From Paraburkholderia translucens (GTDB taxonomy: Bacteria; Pseudomonadota; Gammaproteobacteria; Burkholderiales; Burkholderiaceae), in contig NZ_JAJITC010000011.1 of the NCBI RefSeq assembly GCF_020881035.1, forward strand, positions 1-64,000: 64,000 nucleotides of DNA, written 5' to 3'. Made by a program: the position numbers and the translations under genes. Below the pieces are notes generated by a model. That model worked only from the letters and a program-made list of their open reading frames with translations, ran no database searches and was not told where the DNA came from. Below, in pieces: positions 1 to 8,354 of the stretch. The first letter of the stretch is position 1, and each line of letters starts with the position of its first letter.

Positions 1-231
1 TTGCACGGGCATCGCTATGCGAGGATGCGCGGGCTGCGCAAGGTGGCCGAGCAGTGCCTGCTGGGCGCGGCCGCGCAGAACATCAAGAAGATCGCCCTGC
101 TGGTGGCACGCCTGCGGGCGTGTTTATGCGCGTCTTACGGCGCTGGCACCCGGGTGCAGCGCCTCGCCAGCTCGATACTGGCCTTCATCGCACAAATTCT
201 CGGACCCCACGACAAAACTCGCCTCGCCTGA
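1..231 (+). CDS. IS transposase, C-terminal end (5' cut by window)
   Basis: The reading frame is open from the first base and stops at 231, so this is the last ~76 residues of a larger protein. Residues such as HGHRYARMRGLRKVAEQ and NIKKIALL resemble the C-terminus of IS1182/IS5-type DDE transposases that I know from Burkholderia. The catalytic region would lie upstream of the window, so activity cannot be judged. The insertion sequence probably ends shortly after the stop, possibly near the TCAGCAGTCTGA stretch at 269-280, but no inverted-repeat partner is visible. Family assignment is from remembered similarity only. Confidence 0.6.
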   Translation: MHGHRYARMRGLRKVAEQCLLGAAAQNIKKIALLVARLRACLCASYGAGTRVQRLASSILAFIAQILGPHDKTRLA

Positions 232-264
232 AAAACAAAACCCCACGCTCCGAAAAACGTGGGG
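231..264 (-). terminator. Rho-independent terminator (minus strand)
   Basis: The minus strand reads a 7-bp stem CCCCACG/CGTGGGG (241-247 with 258-264) followed by TTTTGTTTTT. It lies downstream of the leftward yceI/cytochrome b561 genes and would end their transcript before it runs into the IS. Confidence 0.7.
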
Positions 265-280
265 TTGGTCAGCAGTCTGA

Positions 281-308
281 GGCCGGTTCCTGCGAACCGG
301 CCTTTTTT
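281..308 (+). terminator. Rho-independent terminator (plus strand)
   Basis: A perfect 8-bp stem GGCCGGTT/AACCGGCC (281-288 with 295-302) is followed by six T residues at 303-308. It faces rightward and would stop transcription leaving the transposase. Together with the leftward terminator just before it, it insulates the two converging units. Confidence 0.75.
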
Positions 309-383
309 GCGTTTACTCCACCGTGATGACGCAGCGTCTAACGGAACCCCAGCTTGCGGCGCAGCGCAAAGCCGCGAGTGTGC

Positions 384-965
384 TTACTCCTGCTTGATGC
401 CTTCCGACTGGATATGCAGGCGCGTCTGCATGCTGAAGCCGTACTTCGCGCCGAAATCCATGCCGTAATCGGCGCGATTGAATTCGGTGCTCGCCTCGAC
501 GCCGCACACTTCACGCTTGAGCACCGGATGCTGCATGCACTTGAACGAATCGATCCTGAGGTTCACCGGCTTCGTGATGCCGCGAATCGTCAGATTGCCG
601 ATCACCTCGACCGGCTTGTCGCCATCGAACTTGATCTGAGTGCCTTTGTAGGTCACGGCAGGAAACTTCTCGACGTCGAAGAACTCGGCGGCCCTCAGAT
701 GATCGTCGAGCTTGGGATTGCCGGTCTGTACCGAAGCGGGATCGACGCTCACGTCGACGCTGCCGGTTTTGGCCGCGCGATCGAGCGTCACCGTGCCGGT
801 GGTCTTCGTGAACTTGCCGCGCCAGATCGACAGACCGCCGAAGTGGTCGGCCTCGAAGCTCGGGAACGTATGCATCGGATCGAGCACATAGGTATCGGCG
901 GCGAAGGCGCCGAGCGACAGCGAAGAAGCCAGCGCGCCAACAGCGATCAACATGGACGTTTTCAA
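384..965 (-). CDS. yceI: YceI family periplasmic protein (first copy)
   Basis: 193-residue secreted protein: an N-terminal signal peptide (hydrophobic 5-21, cleavage after about residue 22) followed by one YceI lipocalin-like beta-barrel domain that fills the rest. YceI proteins are known to bind polyisoprenoid or quinone-like lipids in the periplasm. Two cysteines (in SFKCMQHP and REVCGVE) could form a disulfide. The chosen start is TTG at 965, with an AGGAG element a few bases upstream. The nearby ATG at 970 is out of frame, and an in-frame ATG at 953 would drop the signal-peptide lysine. It follows a second yceI and a cytochrome b561 gene on the same strand, suggesting one operon. Confidence 0.85.
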   Translation of the reverse strand: MKTSMLIAVGALASSLSLGAFAADTYVLDPMHTFPSFEADHFGGLSIWRGKFTKTTGTVTLDRAAKTGSVDVSVDPASVQTGNPKLDDHLRAAEFFDVEKFPAVTYKGTQIKFDGDKPVEVIGNLTIRGITKPVNLRIDSFKCMQHPVLKREVCGVEASTEFNRADYGMDFGAKYGFSMQTRLHIQSEGIKQE

Positions 966-1065
966 TTCATGCTCCTGTTTTGCGTTGAAAATCGCGGTGC
1001 AACCTGCGGTGAAAAAATCGCCGAGCCCCCACGTAGCGTGGCCGACATCGCGAACGCCGCGTGGG

Positions 1066-1629
1066 TTATGTGTGCGCGGCGACGATATGAAACCTGATCA
1101 CCACTTCGTCGGCGACGACCGACGTGTCCTTCCATTCGCCGGTGCCGATGTCGAACTGCGAGCGCTTGATCGGCAACACGCCGTCGAAGGTCTGGGTCGC
1201 ACCCTGCTGGCTGACCGTGACCGGCACGACGACCGTCTGCGATTTGCCCTTGATGGTCAGCTTGCCCGTCACATTGAACTTGTTGCCGCCCGCCGGCGCG
1301 ATCGCGCTCGACACGAACGTCGCGCCCGGATAGGTCTTCGCATCGAACCATTCCTTGCCCCGCACCTGCTCGTTGTAGCTCTCGTCACCGAGATCGTAGC
1401 TGGCGACGTCGATGTTGATCTGCGCGCTGCCGGTCTCGGGCCTCGCCGGATCGAAGCTGAGCTGGGCGGTGAACTTGCCGAACCTGCCTTCGACCGGCAC
1501 GTTCATCTGCTTGGAGGTGGCCGTCACCGAGCTCTTCGCGACGTCGACCTGCGCGAGCGCCGCGCCAGCGGCGCTCAACGACGCCGCCGCAAACGCGGCG
1601 AGCATGTAGCGATAAAACGAGACCTTCAT
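1066..1629 (-). CDS. yceI: YceI family periplasmic protein (second copy)
   Basis: 187 residues with a clear signal peptide (MKVSFYRYMLAAFAAASLS, cleavage near residue 27) and a single YceI domain, probably a lipid or polyprenyl carrier in the periplasm. The start at 1629 is preceded by AAGGA at good spacing; a longer reading to 1689 lacks such support and would overlap the upstream gene. It sits 8 bp after the cytochrome b561 gene, so the two are almost certainly co-transcribed. It is clearly diverged from the other YceI copy next to it, so this is an old duplication rather than a recent tandem copy. Confidence 0.87.
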   Translation of the reverse strand: MKVSFYRYMLAAFAAASLSAAGAALAQVDVAKSSVTATSKQMNVPVEGRFGKFTAQLSFDPARPETGSAQINIDVASYDLGDESYNEQVRGKEWFDAKTYPGATFVSSAIAPAGGNKFNVTGKLTIKGKSQTVVVPVTVSQQGATQTFDGVLPIKRSQFDIGTGEWKDTSVVADEVVIRFHIVAAHT

Positions 1630-1637
1630 GGTTGTCC

Positions 1638-2198
1638 TTATTTTAGAAAGGGGAGCATGCGCGACAGCAGGCCGTCGCGATCGAGCCATTGGTGCTTGAG
1701 CGCGCCCGCGACGTGCAGACCGACCAACACGAGCAGCGTATAGTTCAGCGCGATGTGCACCGTCTTCAGCACTTCCTTCAGCTGCGGATCGGGCGCGATG
1801 AGGCGCGGCAGCGGTATCAGCCCGAGGTAGACGACCGGCACGTTCGCCGCCGAGCTATACAGATAGCCGGAGACTGGAATCGCGATCATGAGCGCGTACA
1901 GCAACAGATGCACGAGATGCGCGGCGCCACGCTGCCAGCTCGGCATGCGGCGCGGCATCGGCGGCGCGCCGTGGGTCGCGCGCCATACGATGCGCACGAT
2001 CGCGAGCGCGAACACCGTCACGCCGATCCATTTGTGCCACGAGAAGTAGCGCAGCTTGGTGGGCGTGAAGCCCGGAATGTCGGTCATCACCCAGCCGAGC
2101 GCAAAGCCGCAGACGATCAGGAGCGCGATCAGCCAGTGAAAAGCGATGGCGGTCCGCGTGTACGACTCGCGGGTACCGAACGATGGATTCAGTGTCAT
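1638..2198 (-). CDS. Cytochrome b561 (CybB family)
   Basis: 186-residue inner-membrane di-heme cytochrome. Four hydrophobic helices lie near residues 17-38, 55-72, 94-115 and 146-166, with candidate heme-ligand histidines H21, H55, H148 and H162 placed in or next to them as in the CybB family, which moves electrons between quinol and periplasmic acceptors. It is the first gene of a three-gene leftward unit with two YceI proteins. This linkage is common in proteobacteria and suggests that YceI handles a quinone-like lipid for this cytochrome. That functional link is inference. Confidence 0.88.
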   Translation of the reverse strand: MTLNPSFGTRESYTRTAIAFHWLIALLIVCGFALGWVMTDIPGFTPTKLRYFSWHKWIGVTVFALAIVRIVWRATHGAPPMPRRMPSWQRGAAHLVHLLLYALMIAIPVSGYLYSSAANVPVVYLGLIPLPRLIAPDPQLKEVLKTVHIALNYTLLVLVGLHVAGALKHQWLDRDGLLSRMLPFLK

Positions 2199-2527
2199 GA
2201 CAGATCAGGACCAACGCGGGCAGATAGAAGTTAACGACGCCCGGCGGCCGCCTATTCCGCGGTCACCTCGGGGCATCGGCGCGGCGCGCGGCCGATCCGG
2301 CCGGCTTCATCGCCCGAAGGGGCCGCCGCGCACGCCAAGGCCGCCATGCTACCCCAAGCACGAAAAGCTGGCTGAAGCGCACCGGCGGTGCAGGCCCGAA
2401 TATTGCGCTGCAGCGGTCCGCGCCGGTCGCGCGGCCGCGTTTGGTACCATTGCTGCTCGCTTCCGCCTAACCCATCGTCAAGAAAGTACCTCGCACCCCG
2501 CCACCACGTCGTTAGCCCACCCGCCGC
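2199..2527. other. Divergent intergenic region, 329 bp
   Basis: Lies between the leftward cytochrome b561 gene and the rightward pqiA gene and must hold promoters for both. No convincing -35/-10 pair, palindrome or small gene was recognised. Reading frames crossing it lack ribosome sites and have shadow-like composition. Confidence 0.5.
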
Positions 2528-3265
2528 ATGGAACATGACAACCTGATCGCGTGCCATGAATGCGATACGCTGTTTAGCAAGCCAAGGCTTGTCGGGCGCA
2601 CCGCCGCGCGCTGTCCGCGCTGCGGCGCGACGCTCTATCTCGCCGTCTCGCGCAAGCTCGACGCAATCTGCGCGCTGACGCTCGCCGCGCTGATCACGTT
2701 CGTGATCGCCCAGGGCTTTCCGATCGTCGAACTCGAAACCAACGGCATCACCTCGCAGACCACGCTGTTCGGCGCGCTCGTCGCGCTGTGGGGCGAGGAC
2801 ATGCAGATCGTCGCCGTGATGGTGTTCTGCTCGACGATCCTCTTTCCCCTCACCGAACTCGTCGCGCTGCTGTACCTGCTGGTGCCGCTGCGCGCCGGCT
2901 ACGTACCTCCGTACTTCAACCGCGTGCTTCGCGCGATCCAGTTCGTGCGCCCGTGGGGCATGATTGAAGTGTTCATGCTCGGCGTGCTGGTCACACTCGT
3001 GAAGATGGTGAGCCTCGCGCGCGTGATTCCCGAGGCAGCCTTGTTCGCTTTCGGTGCGCTGACGCTGATGTTCGCGGTCGTCCTCACGTTCGATCCGCGC
3101 GTGCTGTGGGATATCGCCGGCGAGATCGACGCGCGTGCCGACCGGCCCTTGCCGCGCACGGCGGCCGACAGCGCGGCGGTCGCGCTCGGCTCGCTCGCCG
3201 GTCCGGCCGCGCCACCCGAAGGCAGTGCCCCGCCGAGCTTGCCGCCCACGTCGCGCGAAGGATGA
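2528..3265 (+). CDS. pqiA: Paraquat-inducible protein A domain protein (first PqiA half)
   Basis: 245 residues. Two CxxC pairs near the N-terminus (C9/C12 and C29/C32) form the zinc-ribbon-like motif of PqiA/YebS proteins, followed by about four membrane helices (near 46-66, 95-120, 145-168, 170-190). The C-terminal ~50 residues are Ala/Pro-rich and probably disordered. PqiA is an inner-membrane partner of the MCE protein PqiB in lipid movement across the envelope. In E. coli one PqiA chain carries two such modules; here they are two genes. The stop is 7 bp before the next start, so this is the first gene of a four-gene operon. Confidence 0.88.
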   Translation: MEHDNLIACHECDTLFSKPRLVGRTAARCPRCGATLYLAVSRKLDAICALTLAALITFVIAQGFPIVELETNGITSQTTLFGALVALWGEDMQIVAVMVFCSTILFPLTELVALLYLLVPLRAGYVPPYFNRVLRAIQFVRPWGMIEVFMLGVLVTLVKMVSLARVIPEAALFAFGALTLMFAVVLTFDPRVLWDIAGEIDARADRPLPRTAADSAAVALGSLAGPAAPPEGSAPPSLPPTSREG

Positions 3266-3272
3266 GTCCGCG

Positions 3273-3923
3273 ATGAAATACGTCACCGCAAGGCGCTCGG
3301 GCCTCGTCTCCTGTCATGCGTGCGGGCGCGTCGAACCGCGCATCCGCTCGGTCACGCCGCAGCACTGCGGCCGCTGCGGCGCGCATCTGCACTCGCGCAA
3401 CCCCGACAGCCTGATGCGCACGTGGGCGCTGCTGATCGCAGCCGCGCTGCTGTATATTCCGGCGAACCTGCTGCCGGTGATGCACACGTCCTCGCTGCTC
3501 GGCTCCGAGGACGACACGATCATGAGCGGTGTCGTCTATTTCTGGACCTCCGGCGACTGGCCGCTCGCGGTGATCGTGTTCATCGCCAGCATCATGGTGC
3601 CGATGCTGAAGCTCACGGTGCTCGTGCTGCTCACCGTCACGGCGCAGCGCCGCTCGCGCTGGCGTCCGCAGCAGCGCACGACGCTGTACCGGATGGTCGA
3701 GCGGATCGGCCGCTGGTCGATGCTCGACGTGTTCGTCATCACGCTCACCGTGGCGCTCGTGCGTTTCAAATCGCTGGCCGTGATCACGGCCGGGCCGGGC
3801 GCGATCGCGTTCGGCTCGGTCGTGATCCTGACCATGATGGCCTCCATGCAATTCGATCCACGACTCATCTGGGACCCCGTGGAAGGCAGTACCCCAACAC
3901 CTCAGGATCTTCACCATGACTAG
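3273..3923 (+). CDS. pqiA: Paraquat-inducible protein A domain protein (second PqiA half)
   Basis: 216 residues with the same plan as its upstream neighbour: CxxC pairs at C14/C17 and C32/C35, then about four membrane helices (roughly 47-67, 95-120, 145-170, 175-195). The start at 3273 keeps the N-terminal zinc-ribbon motif and avoids running through the upstream gene. The 3' end overlaps the pqiB start by 8 bp, pointing to translational coupling. Together the two PqiA-like proteins probably replace the single two-module PqiA of enterobacteria as the membrane partner of PqiB. Confidence 0.87.
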   Translation: MKYVTARRSGLVSCHACGRVEPRIRSVTPQHCGRCGAHLHSRNPDSLMRTWALLIAAALLYIPANLLPVMHTSSLLGSEDDTIMSGVVYFWTSGDWPLAVIVFIASIMVPMLKLTVLVLLTVTAQRRSRWRPQQRTTLYRMVERIGRWSMLDVFVITLTVALVRFKSLAVITAGPGAIAFGSVVILTMMASMQFDPRLIWDPVEGSTPTPQDLHHD

Positions 3924-5577
3924 CCCGCAAGGACCGACGCCCGCTTCCGATGACGCGCCGCGCAACGATTCGAACGGACCCAGACTACCGCCCCACCTGC
4001 CCGACCCCGAGATCGAGCCACGCAGCCGCTGGCTGCCGTCGCTCGTCTGGGTCATTCCGCTGATCGCCGCGCTGATCGGCATCGCGCTCGTCATCAAGTC
4101 GGTGACCGAGCGCGGACCCGTGATCACCATTAGCTTCATCAGCGCGGAAGGCCTCGAGCCGGGCAAGACCCAGGTCAAGTACAAGGACGTCACCGTCGGC
4201 TCGGTGAAGACGATCACGCTGTCGCAGGATCTGTCGCACGTACTCGTGCAGGTGCAGCTGACCAAGGAAGGCGGAAAGTTCGCGGTGAAGGACTCGCGCT
4301 TCTGGGTGGTGCGTCCGCGCGTCGGCGCGAGCGGCGTGTCGGGTCTGACGACGCTGCTGTCGGGTTCGTACATCGGCGCCGATGCGGGCCGTTCGACCGA
4401 TAGCGAGAGCAACTTCGTCGGCCTCGAAACGCCGCCGCCCATCACCGGCGATCAGAAAGGCCATCAGTACACGCTGCACGGCGATTCGCTCGGCTCGATC
4501 GACATCGGCTCGCCGATCTTCTACCGGCGCGTGCAGGTCGGCCAGGTGGTCGGCTTCTCGCTCGACAAGAGCGGCACCGGCGTGACGATGCGGGTGTTCG
4601 TGTCGGCGCCGTTCGATCAGTACGTCGGCACCAACACGCGCTGGTGGCATGCGAGCGGCGTCGATCTGCGGCTCGATTCGAGCGGCTTCAAGCTGAACAC
4701 GCAGTCGCTCGCGACGGTGATCGTAGGCGGTCTGTCGTTCCAGTCGCCGCCCGGCCAGAACATGGGCCCGCAGGCGCCGAACGACCAGACGTTCCGTCTC
4801 GCCTCGGACGAAGCGGACGCGATGCGCGAACCGGACGGCACCCCCTTGCGCGTCGTGATGAACTTCAACCAGTCGCTGCGGGGGCTGTCGATCGGCGCGC
4901 CGGTCGACTTCCGCGGTATCGTGCTCGGCCAGGTGACCAATATCGGCATCGACTACGATCCGAAGACGCAGAGCTTCACGATGCCGGTCACGGTGAACCT
5001 GTATCCGGACCGCCTCGGCAAGCGCTTCCGCGAGAGCGCGCCGCAGCCGGGCACGCTCGCCGGCGAGAACATGCTGCAGGAGCTCGTCAAACGCGGCCTG
5101 CGCGCCCAGCTGCGCACCGGCAACCTGATCACGAGCCAGCTGTACGTGGCGCTCGATATCTTCCCGAAGGCGGCGCAGGCCAAGGTCGACGTGACGAAGG
5201 ATCCGCTCGAGCTGCCGACCATTCCGAACACGCTCGACGAATTGCAGCTGCAGCTTGCCGACATCGCGAAGAAGCTCGACAAGGTGCCGTTCGACCAGAT
5301 CGGCGGCAACCTCAATAGCGCGCTGAAGAACGCGGACCAGCTGTTCGCGCGTCTCGACAAGGATGTGGTGCCGCAGGCGCGCGATACGCTGACTGCCGCG
5401 AAACAGACCTTCAATTCGGCCCAGGCGACCTTGCAGCAGGACTCGCCGATGCAATCCGACGTTCATCAGGCGTTGCAGGAACTGACGCGCACGTTGCAAT
5501 CGCTCAACGCGCTGTCGGACTACCTCGAGCGTCATCCCGAAGCGCTGTTGCGCGGTAAATCAGGAGATAAACCATGA
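3916..5577 (+). CDS. pqiB: MCE-domain protein PqiB
   Basis: 553 residues. An N-terminal cytoplasmic tail is followed by one membrane helix (about 38-62), then a periplasmic part with three MCE/MlaD domains (roughly 65-160, 180-270, 310-415) and a C-terminal helical region (about 430-540) able to form a long needle. PqiB-family proteins assemble as hexameric tunnels bridging the inner and outer membranes for phospholipid transport. The gene overlaps the second pqiA at its start and pqiC at its end (ATGA), so it is part of a tightly coupled operon. Length and domain count fit E. coli PqiB (about 546 residues). Confidence 0.92.
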   Translation: MTSPQGPTPASDDAPRNDSNGPRLPPHLPDPEIEPRSRWLPSLVWVIPLIAALIGIALVIKSVTERGPVITISFISAEGLEPGKTQVKYKDVTVGSVKTITLSQDLSHVLVQVQLTKEGGKFAVKDSRFWVVRPRVGASGVSGLTTLLSGSYIGADAGRSTDSESNFVGLETPPPITGDQKGHQYTLHGDSLGSIDIGSPIFYRRVQVGQVVGFSLDKSGTGVTMRVFVSAPFDQYVGTNTRWWHASGVDLRLDSSGFKLNTQSLATVIVGGLSFQSPPGQNMGPQAPNDQTFRLASDEADAMREPDGTPLRVVMNFNQSLRGLSIGAPVDFRGIVLGQVTNIGIDYDPKTQSFTMPVTVNLYPDRLGKRFRESAPQPGTLAGENMLQELVKRGLRAQLRTGNLITSQLYVALDIFPKAAQAKVDVTKDPLELPTIPNTLDELQLQLADIAKKLDKVPFDQIGGNLNSALKNADQLFARLDKDVVPQARDTLTAAKQTFNSAQATLQQDSPMQSDVHQALQELTRTLQSLNALSDYLERHPEALLRGKSGDKP

Positions 5578-6344
5578 TGGTTGCCCGGCTCCCCCGCTCG
5601 CCGCGCGCGTTCGTGCGCGGTGCCGTACGCAGCGTCGTGTATGGCGGCGCGCTGGCCGCGGCGCTCGCGATCGCGGCGTGCTCGTCGCCGTCGAGCCGTT
5701 TTTATACGCTGGGCGGCGCGGATAGCGCGGGCGTTGCCGCGAATGGCGCCGCACCGGCTGCCGCGCGCACCGGCGCGGCGCCCGCGTGGCTGATCGAAGT
5801 CGCGCCGGTCAACGTGCCGCCGCAAGTGTCGCGGAATCAGCTGGTCGTGCAGACCGGGCCGACCCAGGTGCAGCTGCTCGAAGAGGAGCGCTGGGCGTCG
5901 CTGCCCGGCGACGAAATCCGTCGCGCGCTGTCGACGAATCTGACGCAGCAGCTCGACACCATCGATGCATTCGGCACCGCGCGGCCCGACGACGTGGCCG
6001 TGTACCGGATCGCGATGAATGTGCAGCGCTTCGAGTCGTGGCCAGGCTCGCATGCGTTGATCGATGCGGTGTGGAGCGTGCGGGCCGTGCGCAGCAACGC
6101 GGTGATGACGTGCCGCAGCGTGGTCAGCGAGACGGTTGGCGGCGGGTATGACGCGCTCGTCGATGGACATCGGCGCGCGCTCGCGGAAGTCTCGACGCAG
6201 ATCGCGGCGGCGGTGCGGGCGATGGCGGCAATGCCCGTCGCTGCTACGGCCTCGACGGGCAGGAATGCGTCGTCGACCAGAGCAGCGGCGCCGGTGGTGC
6301 CGCCCTGTCCTGCCGCGGGAACGCCAGTGGCAGCAGGCGCCTGA
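5574..6344 (+). CDS. pqiC: Outer-membrane lipoprotein PqiC (ABC-type transport auxiliary)
   Basis: 256 residues. A signal sequence ends in a lipobox (AIAAC, C36), so the protein is a lipoprotein, and the body matches the PqiC/YmbA auxiliary lipoprotein family. In E. coli PqiC is the outer-membrane partner of the PqiB tunnel. The start overlaps the pqiB stop by 4 bp and has an AGGAGA ribosome site. The last ~45 residues are Ala/Thr/Pro-rich and low-complexity, longer than in E. coli. It closes the pqiA-pqiA-pqiB-pqiC operon. Confidence 0.85.
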   Translation: MMVARLPRSPRAFVRGAVRSVVYGGALAAALAIAACSSPSSRFYTLGGADSAGVAANGAAPAAARTGAAPAWLIEVAPVNVPPQVSRNQLVVQTGPTQVQLLEEERWASLPGDEIRRALSTNLTQQLDTIDAFGTARPDDVAVYRIAMNVQRFESWPGSHALIDAVWSVRAVRSNAVMTCRSVVSETVGGGYDALVDGHRRALAEVSTQIAAAVRAMAAMPVAATASTGRNASSTRAAAPVVPPCPAAGTPVAAGA

Positions 6345-6569
6345 CAGTCCCGGCTGAAGGCCCGGCTGGCGCGGGCCCGGTGCACGCGTGAACATGCGTG
6401 CCGCGACGAGGCTGGCCCGCGATGAGCGCGGCGACGCTCGCGCGCCAACCCGACGGATCGGTATGGCCGTCCAAAGCGGTCGCGAGGCGAGATAGAACGA
6501 CGCGCCGGCCGGTCCGCCGAGCCCGACCGCGTACAATAGCGCCTTATCCAACGCCTTGCGGCAATCTCA

Positions 6570-7853
6570 ATGTCCTTCGATTTCTTCCTTCCTTGCCCGC
6601 GCGGGCTCGAAGCTCCACTCGCGGCCGAACTCGCCGAAATTGCCGCCAAACATCTGAACGGCGCCGCCTTCACGGCCGGCGCCCAGGTGCCGGGCGGCGT
6701 GCATTTCCGCGGCGGCTGGGCTGCCGGCATGGCCGCCAACCTGCACTCGCGTCTGGCGAGCCGCGTGCTGCTGAAAATCGCGCAGCGCCCCTATCGCAGC
6801 GAGCAGGACATCTACGCACTCGCGCTCGAACAGCGCTGGGAGCAGTGGTTTTCCGCGCACGAGACGCTGCGCGTCGACGTCACCGCAATCAAATCGCCAC
6901 TGCGCAGCCTCGAATTCACGACGCTGCGCGTGAAGGACGCGATCTGTGATCGTCTGCGCGAAAAAAGCGGCGCGCGGCCGAGCATCGACACCGCCATGCC
7001 CGACGTGCGCGTGTTCGCGTTCCTCACCGCGACCGACTGCACGCTCTACCTCGATACCTCGGGCGATCCGCTGTTCAAGCGCGGCTGGCGTCTGGACAAG
7101 GGCGCGGCGCCGCTGCGCGAAAACCTCGCGGCGGGCATTCTGCGTCTGACCGGCTGGCAGGCCGGCACGCCGCTCTACGATCCGATGTGCGGCAGCGGCA
7201 CGTTCCTCGCGGAAGCGGCGCAGGTCGCGTTGAACATCGCGCCGGGCGTCGAGCGCCGCTTCGGCTTCGAGAAGCTCAAACAGTTCGACGCGCGAGCGTG
7301 GCAAGCGCTGAGAGGGGCCGCGCTCGAAGCGAAAAACGCGGCACGCAGCATGCGCGCCGACCTGCAGATTTTCGGCAGCGACATCTCCGGCGACATGCTC
7401 GAGAAAGCGCGCGCCAACTTCGAGCGCGCCGGCTTGCCGTCTGTTCCGCTCAAGCAGCTCGACGCGCGCGACATGACGCCGCCGACATCGACGGCCGGCA
7501 TCCTCGTCGCCAATCCGCCGTATGGCGAGCGGATCGAAGTGCGCGGGCGCAATGCACGCGGCGAGCTTCGCGAAGGCCGCGGCAATCGCGACGACGAGGG
7601 CTTTCGCCGCGTTCAGGAAGAAGCGCCGGACAGCGAATTTTTCCAGATGCTCGGCAATGCGTTGAAGCAGCGCTTTGCCGGATGGCATGCGTTCATCCTG
7701 ACGTCGGATCGCAAACTGCCGGGCCAACTGCGCTTGCGCGAATCGACGAAGACCCCGCTTTTCAACGGCGCGCTCGAATGCCGGCTGTTCCGCTTCGATC
7801 TGATTGCGGGCAGCGTGCGGCAGCGTCCTCAGGGGGAGACGCCGGCGGCTTGA
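6570..7853 (+). CDS. rlmL: THUMP-domain class I SAM RNA methyltransferase (RlmL-like)
   Basis: 427 residues: an N-terminal ferredoxin-like/THUMP region (about 1-165) and a Rossmann methyltransferase domain with the SAM loop DPMCGSGT (204-211) and the amino-methyltransferase motif NPPYGER (315-321). This matches the RlmL half of E. coli RlmKL, which makes N2-methylguanosine in 23S rRNA. The RlmK half is absent, so the protein is single-function, as in many betaproteobacteria. The gene stands alone; immediately after it the base composition drops and foreign-looking genes begin, so its 3' flank marks an island edge. The exact target base is inferred from homology. Confidence 0.85.
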   Translation: MSFDFFLPCPRGLEAPLAAELAEIAAKHLNGAAFTAGAQVPGGVHFRGGWAAGMAANLHSRLASRVLLKIAQRPYRSEQDIYALALEQRWEQWFSAHETLRVDVTAIKSPLRSLEFTTLRVKDAICDRLREKSGARPSIDTAMPDVRVFAFLTATDCTLYLDTSGDPLFKRGWRLDKGAAPLRENLAAGILRLTGWQAGTPLYDPMCGSGTFLAEAAQVALNIAPGVERRFGFEKLKQFDARAWQALRGAALEAKNAARSMRADLQIFGSDISGDMLEKARANFERAGLPSVPLKQLDARDMTPPTSTAGILVANPPYGERIEVRGRNARGELREGRGNRDDEGFRRVQEEAPDSEFFQMLGNALKQRFAGWHAFILTSDRKLPGQLRLRESTKTPLFNGALECRLFRFDLIAGSVRQRPQGETPAA

Positions 7854-7892
7854 GGCTGGGTCTGTCGGGCAACGCGCTGTCGTTGTGATGAA

Positions 7893-7917
7893 CCTAAAAA
7901 AAAACCGCGTCATGCGG
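7893..7917 (-). terminator. Possible terminator ending the leftward island genes
   Basis: The minus strand has a short CCGC/GCGG stem (7904-7907 with 7913-7916) followed by nine T residues. The stem is weak but the T tract is long, and it sits after the leftward gene ending at 7989. Confidence 0.4.
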
Positions 7918-7988
7918 GTCCGGTGGTAGTGCGATCATGTCTCTGATTGCTCGAGCTCGGCAGCGCCGCGCCACTTTCCGTGCGCGGC

Positions 7989-8354
7989 CTAGGGCAATCT
8001 CGCGGTTAGCCGGTCATATAGTGTTGGCGGCAATTTCACATACGACGCCTCATTGCCGCCCCGAGAAAATGAAATCTCGTCTTTCCACCATTCAAGCTCA
8101 GGGACAGGAGTAGCGAATCGCCGCCGTACTAGCAATTCCCCTGTTTTCGCATCGTAGACCCGACCGAGATACACAGGGTTAGACCCGCCGCCCCACTCGA
8201 TTAGGCACAGTTCCGCCAGATAATTCGTATCAGGCGAAATCGTGCGGGAGCAATCGCTAGCCGATGAATCCGACCGATACAGGAGCAAATAGAAGCCCAC
8301 GATTGGCAATCCGATCACGAGCACCATCCACACAATCACGCGCTTCACGGTCAT
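7989..8354 (-). CDS. Hypothetical small membrane-anchored protein
   Basis: 121 residues, unrecognised. One N-terminal membrane helix (about 5-26) is followed by a ~95-residue hydrophilic domain with two cysteines (C35, C50), tryptophan-rich near the middle, predicted outside the cytoplasm. It overlaps the upstream 390-residue gene by 4 bp (ATGA), so the two are translationally coupled. Codon use is less GC-rich than in the neighbouring core genes, which fits horizontal acquisition. Small anchored partners of this kind often serve as immunity proteins for secreted toxins, but nothing in the sequence proves that here. Confidence 0.6.
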   Translation of the reverse strand: MTVKRVIVWMVLVIGLPIVGFYLLLYRSDSSASDCSRTISPDTNYLAELCLIEWGGGSNPVYLGRVYDAKTGELLVRRRFATPVPELEWWKDEISFSRGGNEASYVKLPPTLYDRLTARLP

